Shown: positions 16,285-23,981, counted from the first letter of the stretch. The stretch: DNA of 64,000 nt from UMGS1387 sp045539625 (GCA_045539625.1 JAZQFS010000064.1:16883-80882), one strand, 5' to 3'. Numbers and translations are program-made. The notes: generated by a model from the letters alone, not told the origin.

Positions 16285-16446
16285 GTCAAATATATCTTCT
16301 TTTTCTTTGTCAAAGGACAGAATACTTCCGTCCTCGGCAGATACTTCAATGTCGTACTCATAGCTGCCTGCTTTAAATTCGATGTCGTAGTAAAGTACTC
16401 CGTCATCTCTGTCAAGCTCGACTTTTACAAATTTTGCATCCTTTGC
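16282..16446 (-). pseudogene. 3' fragment of a PepSY-domain gene
   Basis: The minus strand encodes the last 55 residues of the PepSY protein found intact at 23288-23896 (DAKFVKVELDRDDG through to KEKEDIFD), with only two residue changes visible. No signal peptide, amine-oxidase-like domain or first half of the PepSY unit is present. Upstream of 16446 the sequence is unrelated. It is the piece left behind by the rearrangement that produced the inverted duplication. Confidence 0.9.
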
Positions 16447-16572
16447 ATATCGGATAAAGTATCCTTTGTAAAAAGCAAACACTTTCTACGGACAAGCTTT
16501 GCCATCTCCCTTTCGGCTGCCACACTCTTTTGGGTTTACCGAATAATTATATGACGTTTTTTGTGATACATA

Positions 16573-16601
16573 TTGACATAGTGTGACATATTATGTATAA
16601 T
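16573..16601 (+). promoter_or_regulatory. Consensus sigma-A promoter
   Basis: TTGACA at 16573-16578 and TATAAT at 16596-16601 with a 17-base spacer, a perfect match to consensus, ahead of the zinc-ribbon gene. Confidence 0.9.
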
Positions 16602-16633
16602 TTAGTCAGTAAATATATTGGAGGTATTTTATT

Positions 16634-17053
16634 ATGGCTTTTTGTACCAACTGCGGCACACAGGTTGCCGATGATGCAGTTTTTTGCAGCAATTGCGGCG
16701 CTTCTTTAAAAGCAGAGTCTCAGGCTCCCGAAAACAGCGTACCCGTGGCAGCTCCCACTGTTGCACCTCAGGTAAATCCTGCTCCTGCATATACTATGCC
16801 ATCGGCGGAAGCACCTGCAGACGAGCCTGCCAAAGGCTTTGCCATTGCTTCAATGGTTTGCGGTATCGTTGCATTTTTCTGCTTCGGTATTATCTTGGGC
16901 GTATTGGCTATTGTATTCGGATACATCGCAAAGAACAAGGGCAACAACGGAAGTATGGCAAAGGCAGGCTTTATCCTCGGCATTATTGCAACGGCACTGT
17001 CCTTAGTTTCACTTGTGGTTTGCACACCGATCTTCTGCGCTGCAGGATTATAA
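16634..17053 (+). CDS. Zinc-ribbon membrane protein with DUF4190-like region
   Basis: 139 residues. Two CxxC pairs at the N-terminus (FCTNCG and FCSNCG) form a zinc ribbon. A Pro/Ala-rich linker (about 35-70) leads to two hydrophobic segments (about 75-100 and 110-137) separated by a short Lys/Gly/Asn-rich turn containing AKNKGNNGSMAKAG, typical of DUF4190 proteins. It is predicted to sit in the cytoplasmic membrane with the ribbon inside. TTGGAGG precedes the ATG, and it has its own perfect promoter and terminator. Its role is unknown. Confidence 0.85.
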   Translation: MAFCTNCGTQVADDAVFCSNCGASLKAESQAPENSVPVAAPTVAPQVNPAPAYTMPSAEAPADEPAKGFAIASMVCGIVAFFCFGIILGVLAIVFGYIAKNKGNNGSMAKAGFILGIIATALSLVSLVVCTPIFCAAGL

Positions 17054-17075
17054 ATCATTTTCGTCAACAAAATCG

Positions 17076-17104
17076 AGAAGCTTCATTTTGAGGCTTCTTT
17101 TTTT
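17076..17104 (+). terminator. Terminator of the zinc-ribbon gene
   Basis: GAAGCTTCA pairs with TGAGGCTTC around a TTT loop, followed by a run of T. Confidence 0.85.
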
Positions 17105-17109
17105 GCATC

Positions 17110-17147
17110 AAAAAACTGCCTTTACCTTGTTACGAGTAAAGACAGTC
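17110..17147 (-). terminator. Terminator of the large SGNH gene
   Basis: On the minus strand ACTGTCTTTAC pairs with GTAAAGGCAGT and is followed by six T. Confidence 0.8.
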
Positions 17148-17170
17148 TTTTTGTTTTTGCGAAAATTCAG

Positions 17171-19966
17171 TTATCTTTTATAGGAAAGCTCCTCGGTAGC
17201 CTGAATAACCTCTTCAAGCATTTCGGCAGCTCTGCCAATGTTGTCGATATAATTCTGATAAATCCATCTCCAGTGGTCGCTTGTCTGAGCTGCCTGCAGC
17301 TCTGCCGCACGCTGCTTCTTTGCTTCAAGCTCGGTGTAGCCCTGACTTGTTACGGTTCTTTCAACCATCAACATCATCTGATAGTTGTATCCGAGGGTGT
17401 GACGGGCTGCATTGTCCTCGTCAAACTTTGTCATGGCAACATCTGTTTCCATCTCGTCAATGTAGCCTAACGAATACATAAATGACTGCGCCATAAGATG
17501 GTGTCCCAAGGTATTGGGGTGAACAAAGTCATTGCTTATATATTTCTGAGAACAGATGGGATACATATTTCCAAAGTGGTCAACAACCTTAAGGTCATTT
17601 TCCTTTGCAATTTCCTTAATTATTTCGGCACACTTTGCAAGTCCCACGCTTCTTTCGTATACGGTGTCTGTCACATCGTCATAAGGAGTGGGTGTACAAA
17701 GTATAACCTCAACGCCGTAGCCGAGAAGCTTGTCAACAATAGCTCTCATATTTGCTTCATATTGGTCAAGCTGAGCCTGTCTTCTTGCTTCTATTTCCTC
17801 GCTGTACTCGCCCTTCTTATAGTTACCGCCCGAAATATCATTCATACCGAACATAATGGCAACGATATCGGGGTTGTAGCCCATAAGCTCAGAATCGATT
17901 CTGTTAAGACCGCCTGCCGCAGTATCTCCGGGAATACCTACGTTATACATTTCAATTCTTCCCATTTCCTTGTCGCTGTCAAGGTAAACCTGGAAAAGCT
18001 CCTTGATGTAGGTGCCGTTCTGGGTAATACTGTCACCGAAGAAGCATACCGTCTTATTGGGAAGATTTTTTGTCTTGTTAAGAATATTCATTACATATTC
18101 CTCTCTGTTACCGTCATCGTATGCGTTCTGTGCAATATCACGGATACTTCTTACGATTTCATCTCCGTAGGAGTAGTTTTCCCCTACCTTTGCATACGCT
18201 CTTACAACAAGCTTATTCTGATATGCAGGCTCGCCGATTTCGGTAAGCACCCCTGTAAAGAATATGCCTTCAACGTCCTTCCAGTAAGCACTGCCGAACA
18301 CCGAGCCGTCTGTTGCATACACTTCATCAATACCCTTTTCCTTATTGTAAGCCGCACCGTAAACATACTTTACTCCGTCAGGACTTGTGCCCGAAGTGTC
18401 ACTTGTGTTTGTGCCAAATACAAGCTGATTGTCGCCAAGGAGAGATTTTCTTGTTACGATAAAGCCGTACTCGTCTGCATCAGCCTTATTTTCGTTTGTA
18501 ATATAGCCTGCAAATCTCATACCCTGCTTGCCTTGTGTACGGATACTGTTCTTTCTGATTGTTACGGGACGGAACTTGCTCCAGACTGCGGTAATTGTAA
18601 GAGAATCGGCGTCGCCTGTGCTTAACTTTTCGCCTGCCTTGTAAATTTTGGTATCAATGCTGTTCTTCCAGCCGTCAAAGGTATGGCCTTCCTTTGTAAG
18701 GGTACATTCGGGCAAGGTCAAAACCGAGTTTTTAACAAAACAGATTTCGGGAACCGTACCCTCGGCACCGCCTGCATTTACCGTTGCATAAATATATGGC
18801 TTGAAGTAAGCACGGATATTATCAAGGTAAATCTTTTCATCTTCAAGAAGATTTGAGCCGCCGAATCTGAAATAATTTACGGACACAAGATTTGGCTTTT
18901 CATTTGTTCCGTGAACCGCCATGGGCGTCTGCCATCTCTTTGCTGTTATGATGTTGGTTTCGTCACGGTAGCGGTTGTCGCCGGATGCTGCAGGATTGCA
19001 GGTAAAGCCGTTATGGAAAGCCCATTTCTGTGCAGTTTCCACTTCGGTATACGCATCCATAAGCATTGTGAATTCGCCCGGTTCCTCAAGCTTATAGCCA
19101 ACACTGATAAAGGGATACTTGTATGAGCCCTTACTTATAAGCTCAACAACCTTTGTTGTGTTAGTGCCTGTTCCGTTTACAACCTTATAGGACTTACACT
19201 GGTCAGCAGGTGCCATACCTGTTGAGCCTGCCTTGCAGTAGTAAACGGTTGAAGGAACGGAGTCGATTTCATAGCTTTCAAAATCGTCAAACAAAAGACA
19301 TTCGCCGTAAAGCTTTTCTTCTTCAAGCACCCACTGAGGTTTAACGGGAACGGCAGGAGTTTCGGGCTCGGGAGTCGGTGCAGGCTCGGGCTCAGGCTCT
19401 TCACCGGGGAATTTTACATAGTCAAGAGCAAACTTTTTTCCCGTGCCGTTTTCGGGGTCAATTCTTAAAGATGTAACAATACCCTTCCAGTAAGGAACAT
19501 CATCTCTGTCAATTGTCAGTGTTACAAAATCATCAAGACTGCCGCTTGACTGGAATTTGAATCTTCTTGAGTTTGCAACGTAGCTCTGCTCGCCGGTGTC
19601 TCCCTTTTCCCAAGGCTTACAGAACCAGCTTCCGTCCTCGGGATTCTTGGAAGTAAAGAATATTTCAAGAGTTCCGCTTGTGATCTCGGTTGCAAATCGT
19701 ATTTCAATCTGCTTGCACTTATCTGCATTTACAACGCCGTAAGGTGATTTTACGGGATCATACGGTCTGCTGATATAAATCTGAGGATCGGCGTCTGTCA
19801 TATCAAAGGTCAGAACACCGTTTTCAACCTTGCCGTTGGCTGTGTGTCCGCCGATAGAGGCATATCCCATTGCGCCGTCGTCGAAATCCACGGTAATTGC
19901 ACAGGCACATACCGCAAGCACAGCACACATAACAAGTGCAACTGTCATACCAAATAATCTTTTCAT
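17171..19966 (-). CDS. Large secreted SGNH esterase with accessory beta domains
   Basis: 931 residues. The start at 19966 (MKRLFGMTVALVM) follows AAGGAGAAAACAA and opens a signal peptide. Order of parts: beta-sandwich module (about 25-185) ending ALDYVKFPG; a linker rich in Glu-Pro; a second beta-sandwich (about 215-400); an InlB-B-like repeat (about 405-475, with EGHTFDGWKN); a domain with MRFAGYITNE and LVVRAYAK (about 480-620) resembling the C-terminus of the protein at 134-3874; an SGNH hydrolase (about 638-870) with CFFGDSITQ, VGIPGDTAAGG, FGMNDISGG and NDFVHPNTLGHH; and a helical tail (about 870-931). All four catalytic blocks are intact. Probably a secreted deacetylase of a plant or host glycan. 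Confidence 0.85.
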   Translation of the reverse strand: MKRLFGMTVALVMCAVLAVCACAITVDFDDGAMGYASIGGHTANGKVENGVLTFDMTDADPQIYISRPYDPVKSPYGVVNADKCKQIEIRFATEITSGTLEIFFTSKNPEDGSWFCKPWEKGDTGEQSYVANSRRFKFQSSGSLDDFVTLTIDRDDVPYWKGIVTSLRIDPENGTGKKFALDYVKFPGEEPEPEPAPTPEPETPAVPVKPQWVLEEEKLYGECLLFDDFESYEIDSVPSTVYYCKAGSTGMAPADQCKSYKVVNGTGTNTTKVVELISKGSYKYPFISVGYKLEEPGEFTMLMDAYTEVETAQKWAFHNGFTCNPAASGDNRYRDETNIITAKRWQTPMAVHGTNEKPNLVSVNYFRFGGSNLLEDEKIYLDNIRAYFKPYIYATVNAGGAEGTVPEICFVKNSVLTLPECTLTKEGHTFDGWKNSIDTKIYKAGEKLSTGDADSLTITAVWSKFRPVTIRKNSIRTQGKQGMRFAGYITNENKADADEYGFIVTRKSLLGDNQLVFGTNTSDTSGTSPDGVKYVYGAAYNKEKGIDEVYATDGSVFGSAYWKDVEGIFFTGVLTEIGEPAYQNKLVVRAYAKVGENYSYGDEIVRSIRDIAQNAYDDGNREEYVMNILNKTKNLPNKTVCFFGDSITQNGTYIKELFQVYLDSDKEMGRIEMYNVGIPGDTAAGGLNRIDSELMGYNPDIVAIMFGMNDISGGNYKKGEYSEEIEARRQAQLDQYEANMRAIVDKLLGYGVEVILCTPTPYDDVTDTVYERSVGLAKCAEIIKEIAKENDLKVVDHFGNMYPICSQKYISNDFVHPNTLGHHLMAQSFMYSLGYIDEMETDVAMTKFDEDNAARHTLGYNYQMMLMVERTVTSQGYTELEAKKQRAAELQAAQTSDHWRWIYQNYIDNIGRAAEMLEEVIQATEELSYKR

Positions 19967-20111
19967 TTGTTTTCTCCTTTTCAACAAATATATGTATACT
20001 GAAACACAAATATATATTAACACACTACAAAAAAATGTCAATTACAAGATATTAATATCGTTCTGCATTTCAGCTCAGGCTGCCCTCAAATTTATTAAAA
20101 ACATTCAAATT

Positions 20112-20810
20112 TTACTTGCCGCCACTTTGTCTTTTTTCCATTTTCATCCAGCAGTAAAAGCCGTACAGGTCATTTGCAAGAAATGCCGCAAAGCAGATAA
20201 CAACCGAAACGTAGGATATATCGTAAAAGGATGCCATTATCCACAAAACAATAAGAACAATGTCATTAAGTGCATAAACAAGAGCATAGTAAGGGCTTCT
20301 TCTGAAGGTAAGATAAGCGGCACAAAAGCTTGTTGTTACCGAAACGGTGCTGGGGGCAAGATTACTTGTACCAAGCTCTTTAAGAATAAAGTAAAATATC
20401 ACCGTCATGGCAAGGGTGAGAAAAGAAAGGAATATCCATTCTTTCTTTGATATCCTGTTAACCCTGACAACAGACCTGTTGCCGTTGTACGGATTTTTCA
20501 GCCACGACACAAGCGAAAACACCGCCATAGGCACTGTCATACCGATATATGTTATCATTTCTCCGTAATATGAAAATGAATAAGATATAACCCCATACAA
20601 AGAACCGAAGACTATCATCAGCACCTGTCCGAAGGGATTGCCCTTGGCACAGAATATAAGGCTCGTAACTCCTACAAGGGAGGCTATAAGCGTAAGTGTG
20701 CTTCCTCTGTCAAAAATAAGATAGGACAAGGTTATCAGAAGCACCGACACCGTCCACAGAATTTTCTCCGTTTTTGTAAAACTGCCGTATATCTTTTTTA
20801 CCGTATTCAT
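20112..20810 (-). CDS. pnuC: PnuC-type vitamin transporter
   Basis: 232-residue integral membrane protein with about seven hydrophobic segments. KGNPFGQVLMIVFGSLYG, the paired aromatics of SYSFSYYG, and the C-terminal NDLYGFYCWMKM stretch match PnuC proteins, which take up nicotinamide riboside or related vitamins by facilitated diffusion. The ATG at 20810 is preceded by CGGAGGATTTT. The gene has a good promoter and a leader that folds into a terminator just before the ribosome site, so it is likely controlled by attenuation. Nicotinamide riboside is the usual substrate, but thiamine or riboflavin relatives (PnuT, PnuX) cannot be excluded. Confidence 0.85.
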   Translation of the reverse strand: MNTVKKIYGSFTKTEKILWTVSVLLITLSYLIFDRGSTLTLIASLVGVTSLIFCAKGNPFGQVLMIVFGSLYGVISYSFSYYGEMITYIGMTVPMAVFSLVSWLKNPYNGNRSVVRVNRISKKEWIFLSFLTLAMTVIFYFILKELGTSNLAPSTVSVTTSFCAAYLTFRRSPYYALVYALNDIVLIVLWIMASFYDISYVSVVICFAAFLANDLYGFYCWMKMEKRQSGGK

Positions 20811-20924
20811 AAAATCCTCCGTAAAAAAAAGCATCCGTCCTTCACATCTTCTAAGACCTAACGATGTGAAAACGAATGCCTGACTGCATTTTTCTACCCG
20901 GTGGCAGATTCAATATTTATTTCC
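20811..20924 (-). ncRNA. Candidate regulatory leader RNA of pnuC, ligand unknown
   Basis: About 114 nucleotides from the predicted transcription start to the pnuC ATG. Besides the terminator it contains a 6-bp hairpin (TCTGCC/GGTAGA, loop ACCG), an A-rich stretch and an AATGC/GCATT alternative stem. I do not recognise a TPP, FMN, preQ1 or NAD riboswitch consensus in it. Confidence 0.5.
20823..20879 (-). terminator. Attenuator hairpin in the pnuC leader
   Basis: On the minus strand a 16-17-bp stem (GCATTCGT-TTTCACATC with GATGTGAAGGACGGATGC) is followed by eight T and then the pnuC ribosome site. The base of its 5' arm can instead pair as AATGC/GCATT with the sequence just before it, forming a possible antiterminator. 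Confidence 0.8.
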
Positions 20925-20930
20925 TTGCGT

Positions 20931-20959
20931 ATTATAGCACGTATTTTTGCAAAAATCAA
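20931..20959 (-). promoter_or_regulatory. Promoter of pnuC
   Basis: On the minus strand TTGATT (20954-20959) and TATAAT (20931-20936) are spaced by 17 bases. Confidence 0.8.
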
Positions 20960-21008
20960 GGGCTTTTATAATAAAGTTAATCATATTCATAATTGCATCA
21001 ATTCATTT

Positions 21009-21023
21009 TTGTAATCGTTACAA
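21009..21023. promoter_or_regulatory. PerR/Fur-like palindrome upstream of ferritin
   Basis: TTGTAATCGTTACAA, a 7-1-7 inverted repeat, 15 bases before the ferritin -35 box. The same site is present at 23217-23231 and in near form at 25744-25758. Confidence 0.65.
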
Positions 21024-21038
21024 TTTACAATTTGTACA

Positions 21039-21067
21039 TTGATTTTTGCAAAAAGACATAGTATAAT
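21039..21067 (+). promoter_or_regulatory. Promoter of the ferritin-rubredoxin unit
   Basis: TTGATT at 21039-21044 and TATAAT at 21062-21067, 17-base spacer. Confidence 0.8.
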
Positions 21068-21142
21068 AGTACCGTAAAGAGAAAACAACCTCTCTTGACA
21101 CCGCAGACAATTAATATTAATCAATATAATGAGGTGACAGAA

Positions 21143-21655
21143 ATGTTGGACGCAAAGGTTTCACAGTTAATCAACGAGCAGATAGCAAAGGAGCTTTACT
21201 CAGCTTATCTCTATCTTGACTTTTCAGTATTCTATGAAAGAGAAGGTCTTGACGGCTTTGCTAACTGGTATATGGTTCAGGCACAGGAGGAAAGAGACCA
21301 TGCGATGCTTATGTTAAAGTATCTTCAGCTTAACGGCGAAAAGGTAACTCTTCTCCCCATCGACAAACCCGACAAGGAGCTTAAGGCTCTTATGGATCCC
21401 TTAAAGGCAGGTCTTGAGCACGAGCAGTACGTAACAAGTCTTATACATACAATTTACGATGCTGCATATACTGCAAAAGACTTCAGAACAATGCAATTCC
21501 TTGACTGGTTTGTAAAGGAACAGCTTGAAGAAGAAAAGAACGCCGACGATATGATTAAGAAAATGGAGCTTTTCGGCACAGATTCCAAAGGTCTTTACAG
21601 CCTTGACAGCGAATATGCTGCAAGAATCTACACTGCTCCCTCGCTTGTACTTTAA
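21143..21655 (+). CDS. Non-haem ferritin
   Basis: 170-residue four-helix ferritin of the bacterial FtnA type that oxidises ferrous iron and stores it in a 24-subunit shell. Ferroxidase ligands can be seen: Glu in NEQIAKELYSAYLY, the EERDHA pair (Glu and His of helix B) and Glu residues in LEHEQYV and KEQLEEEKNADDM. The ATG at 21143 is preferred because GAGGTGAC precedes it and the product then starts like other ferritins (MLDAKVSQLINEQ). The rubredoxin gene follows 31 bases later. A PerR-like palindrome upstream suggests peroxide or iron control. Confidence 0.95.
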   Translation: MLDAKVSQLINEQIAKELYSAYLYLDFSVFYEREGLDGFANWYMVQAQEERDHAMLMLKYLQLNGEKVTLLPIDKPDKELKALMDPLKAGLEHEQYVTSLIHTIYDAAYTAKDFRTMQFLDWFVKEQLEEEKNADDMIKKMELFGTDSKGLYSLDSEYAARIYTAPSLVL

Positions 21656-21686
21656 TTAAAATTATAATTTTTGGAGGTATTTAATT

Positions 21687-21842
21687 ATGAAAAAGTATAT
21701 TTGCCCTTGCGGATACGAGTATGATCCCGAAGTAGGAGATCCCGAAAACGGCATTGCTGCAGGTACTGCATTTGAAGATCTTCCCGAAGACTGGGTATGC
21801 CCCGTTTGCGGACTTGACAAGGACGCTTTTGAGGAAGAATAA
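21687..21842 (+). CDS. Rubredoxin
   Basis: 51-residue one-iron electron carrier. The four iron-binding cysteines lie in YICPCGYEYD and WVCPVCGLDK. The first pair is CPCG rather than the usual CxxCG with two intervening residues: the cysteines are C6 and C8, one residue apart, so the first loop is a residue shorter than normal. GGAGG precedes the ATG at 21687. It lies between ferritin and a flavodiiron protein and probably passes electrons to the latter or to rubrerythrin. Confidence 0.9.
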   Translation: MKKYICPCGYEYDPEVGDPENGIAAGTAFEDLPEDWVCPVCGLDKDAFEEE

Positions 21843-21891
21843 TAACACACAATAACAATGTTCGGGCAGCTTGTGAATTATCGCAGGCTGC

Positions 21892-21928
21892 TTGACTTTT
21901 ATCCCGGATAATGGTATAATTATCGGGA
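21892..21928 (+). promoter_or_regulatory. Promoter of the flavodiiron gene with an overlapping dyad
   Basis: TTGACT at 21892-21897 and TATAAT at 21915-21920, 17-base spacer. An inverted repeat, TCCCGGATAAT at 21902-21912 and ATTATCGGGA at 21919-21928, covers the -10 box and would suit a repressor. Confidence 0.75.
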
Positions 21929-21958
21929 CAAGCCAAAAAGCTCAAGGAGTGAAAGAAC

Positions 21959-23116
21959 ATGGAAATTTCAAGCACCGTAAAATACATAGGCATCAATGAC
22001 AGAATAATTGATTTATTTGAAGGACAGTATCCCGTACCACAGGGTATTTCCTACAATTCCTACATAATACTTGACGAAAAAATCGCAGTAATGGATACCA
22101 TCGATGTAAAGTTTACGTCGGTCTGGCTTGACAACATCAAAGCTGTTCTCGGCGATAAAAAGCCCCACTACCTTGTTGTTCACCATATGGAGCCTGACCA
22201 CTCGGCAAGCATTATGGACTTTGTGAAAGAGTATCCCGATGCTAAAATCGTTGCCTCCGCAAAGGCTTTCGGTATGATGAAACAGTTCTTTGACTATGAT
22301 TTTTCCGAAAAGCAGATAACCGTAGGCGACGGAAGCACTCTTGAGCTTGGAAGCCGCACTCTCACCTTCTTTACCGCACCTATGGTACATTGGCCTGAGG
22401 TTATTGTTTCATACGACAGCCTTGAAAATATTCTGTTCTCGGCAGATGCTTTCGGCAAGTTCGGCGACCTTGATGCACAAGACAACTGGGACGATGAAGC
22501 AAGACGATACTACATCGGCATTGTAGGCAAGTACGGTTCTCAGGTGCAGGCACTTTTAAAGAAGGCTTTGGCTCTTGACGTTAAGATGATCTGCCCCCTT
22601 CATGGGCCCGTTCTCAAAGAAAACCTTGATCATTACATAGGTCTTTACAACACCTGGTCAAGCTACACTCCCGAGGAGGACGGCGTCGTTATTGCCTATA
22701 CCTCCGTTTACGGCAACACCAAAAAGGCGGTTATGCTGTTAAAGGAAAAGCTGGAAGAAAAGGGCTGCAAAAATGTTGCCGTTTATGACCTTGCAAGATG
22801 CGACAAGTTCCTTGCAATCAGCGAAGCTTTCAGATACAGCAAGCTTGTTCTTGCAACCACCACCTACAACAGTGCAATATTCCCCTTTATGCAGACCTTT
22901 ATAAACGGCCTTACCGAAAGAGGCTTCAAAAACAGAAAGGTTGCTCTTATCGAAAACGGCTCATGGGCACCTGTTGCCGCAAAGCTTATGCGTGATGCGC
23001 TTGAAGGCTGCAAGGATATAACATATTGCGAAAACAGCGTAAAAATTCTCTCGGCTCTTAACGGAGAAAGTCTTGACTGCCTCGAAGCACTCGCCAAGGA
23101 GCTTTCCGCCGAATAA
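21959..23116 (+). CDS. Flavodiiron protein (A-type, FprA-like)
   Basis: 385 residues. The N-terminal beta-lactamase-like half carries the di-iron ligands (HHMEPDHSAS near residue 74, a single aspartate in FSADAFGKFG, and a histidine in CPLHGP). The C-terminal half (from about 245) is a flavodoxin domain with the FMN loop TSVYGNTKKA and TTTYNSA. These enzymes reduce dioxygen to water or nitric oxide to nitrous oxide using electrons from rubredoxin, encoded just upstream. CAAGGAGTG precedes the ATG. Protection of an anaerobe from oxygen is the likely role. Confidence 0.95.
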   Translation: MEISSTVKYIGINDRIIDLFEGQYPVPQGISYNSYIILDEKIAVMDTIDVKFTSVWLDNIKAVLGDKKPHYLVVHHMEPDHSASIMDFVKEYPDAKIVASAKAFGMMKQFFDYDFSEKQITVGDGSTLELGSRTLTFFTAPMVHWPEVIVSYDSLENILFSADAFGKFGDLDAQDNWDDEARRYYIGIVGKYGSQVQALLKKALALDVKMICPLHGPVLKENLDHYIGLYNTWSSYTPEEDGVVIAYTSVYGNTKKAVMLLKEKLEEKGCKNVAVYDLARCDKFLAISEAFRYSKLVLATTTYNSAIFPFMQTFINGLTERGFKNRKVALIENGSWAPVAAKLMRDALEGCKDITYCENSVKILSALNGESLDCLEALAKELSAE

Positions 23117-23138
23117 CATAATACTTTTGTCATATACT

Positions 23139-23173
23139 AAAGTCATGGATTTTTTCTATGGCTTTATTTTTTT
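23139..23173 (+). terminator. Terminator of the flavodiiron gene
   Basis: AAAGTCAT pairs with ATGGCTTT, followed by a run of T. The loop is T-rich and the stem short, so it is probably of moderate strength. Confidence 0.55.
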
Positions 23174-23182
23174 CAAAAAACT

Positions 23183-23250
23183 ATTGACAAATAAAAAAAT
23201 GTGTGATATATTTTAATTGTAATCGTTACAATGTTATATCGATTACAAAC
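23183..23250 (+). promoter_or_regulatory. Promoter and operator of the PepSY gene
   Basis: TTGACA at 23183-23188 and TATATT at 23207-23212 (18-base spacer) are followed directly by the 17-base palindrome ATTGTAATCGTTACAAT (23216-23232) and a weaker second copy, TTATATCGATTACAA, right after it. A repressor bound here would block initiation. Confidence 0.65.
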
Positions 23251-23287
23251 GATGGTGAGTAAAAAACTGTAAAGGAGATGATTACAC

Positions 23288-23896
23288 TTGAAAAGACGTT
23301 TTATCGCATTGGCTGCAGGGCTGACAACTGTGTTCGGAATTACCGCAGGCGTCATTGCCGCAGACAAGATAAAAGAAGTTTCGGCGCAGATAAGGCAAGA
23401 CTTCACCGTAAAAATTGACGGCGAAGAAAAAGTTTTTAAAAATGCAAGCGGTGAGGTTGTATATCCTCTTCTTCACGACGGCACCACCTATCTTCCCGTC
23501 CGTGCAATCGGAGAGATTATGGGCAAAAAGGTATACTGGTATGAAGATGACAAGAGAATTGAATTAAAGGACGAAAAATCCACCGTCACCGATGCCGACG
23601 TTATTGTTACAGGCGAAAGCGGCAGCTCAGATCAAAAAAACGTGGTGCAAAAGCCCGTATCGGCAGAGCAGACGCAAAGCATCACCAAGGACAAGGCAAA
23701 GGAGCTTGCTCTTAAAAAAGCAGGCGTTGCCGCAAAGGATGCAAAATTTGTAAAAGTCGAGCTTGACAGAGATGACGGAGTACTTTACTACGACATCGAG
23801 TTTGAAGCAGGCAGCTATGAGTACGACATTGAAGTATCTGCCGATGACGGAAGTATTCTGTCCTTTGACAAAGAAAAAGAAGATATATTTGACTAA
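23288..23896 (+). CDS. Exported PepSY-domain protein with a copper-amine-oxidase-N-like domain
   Basis: 202 residues. A TTG start is used, with AAAGGAGATGATTACAC before it. A signal peptide (about 1-25) is followed by a copper-amine-oxidase-N-like domain (about 35-97: VKIDGEEKV, then YLPVRAIGEIMGKKVYWYE) and, after a Ser/Gln-rich linker, a PepSY unit (about 130-202) with KDKAKELALKKAG and YYDIEFEAGSYEYDIEV. PepSY units often act as inhibitory or sensory modules outside the membrane. The operator palindrome ties it to the ferritin and rubrerythrin genes. Its last 55 codons are duplicated at 16282-16446. Confidence 0.85.
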   Translation: MKRRFIALAAGLTTVFGITAGVIAADKIKEVSAQIRQDFTVKIDGEEKVFKNASGEVVYPLLHDGTTYLPVRAIGEIMGKKVYWYEDDKRIELKDEKSTVTDADVIVTGESGSSDQKNVVQKPVSAEQTQSITKDKAKELALKKAGVAAKDAKFVKVELDRDDGVLYYDIEFEAGSYEYDIEVSADDGSILSFDKEKEDIFD

Positions 23897-23981
23897 AAAA
23901 AGGAGCACTTGAATGCTCCTTCAGACCACTGACAAGCCCGTCAGTGGTCATTTTTTTACTGTCTTACCGAATTAAGAATAT
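23732..23981 (-). repeat. Right copy of the 250-bp inverted duplication
   Basis: Reverse complement of 16197-16446, same length. It carries the 3' end of the PepSY gene, the double hairpin and, at 23956-23981, the final 26 bases of the fucosidase gene in inverted orientation. Confidence 0.95.
23901..23957 (+). terminator. Double-hairpin terminator of the PepSY gene
   Basis: AGGAGCA/TGCTCCT hairpin, then GACCACTGAC/GTCAGTGGTC followed by seven T. Confidence 0.85.

Larger units (their letters stand above)
16197..16446 (+). repeat. Left copy of a 250-bp inverted duplication
   Basis: This stretch is repeated in reverse complement at 23732-23981 with about four base differences by my alignment. 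It contains the last 26 bases of the fucosidase gene, a double-hairpin terminator and the last 55 codons of a PepSY-protein gene. Confidence 0.95.

Noticed and set aside
17498..18625. 375-codon open frame antisense to the large SGNH gene
   Set aside because: The minus strand there encodes an unbroken SGNH domain with all catalytic motifs; the plus frame has no domain pattern and no ribosome site.
20811..20924. Calling the pnuC leader a NAD-II, TPP or preQ1 riboswitch
   Set aside because: None of the conserved core sequences I know for those classes could be found; only the attenuator fold is supported.
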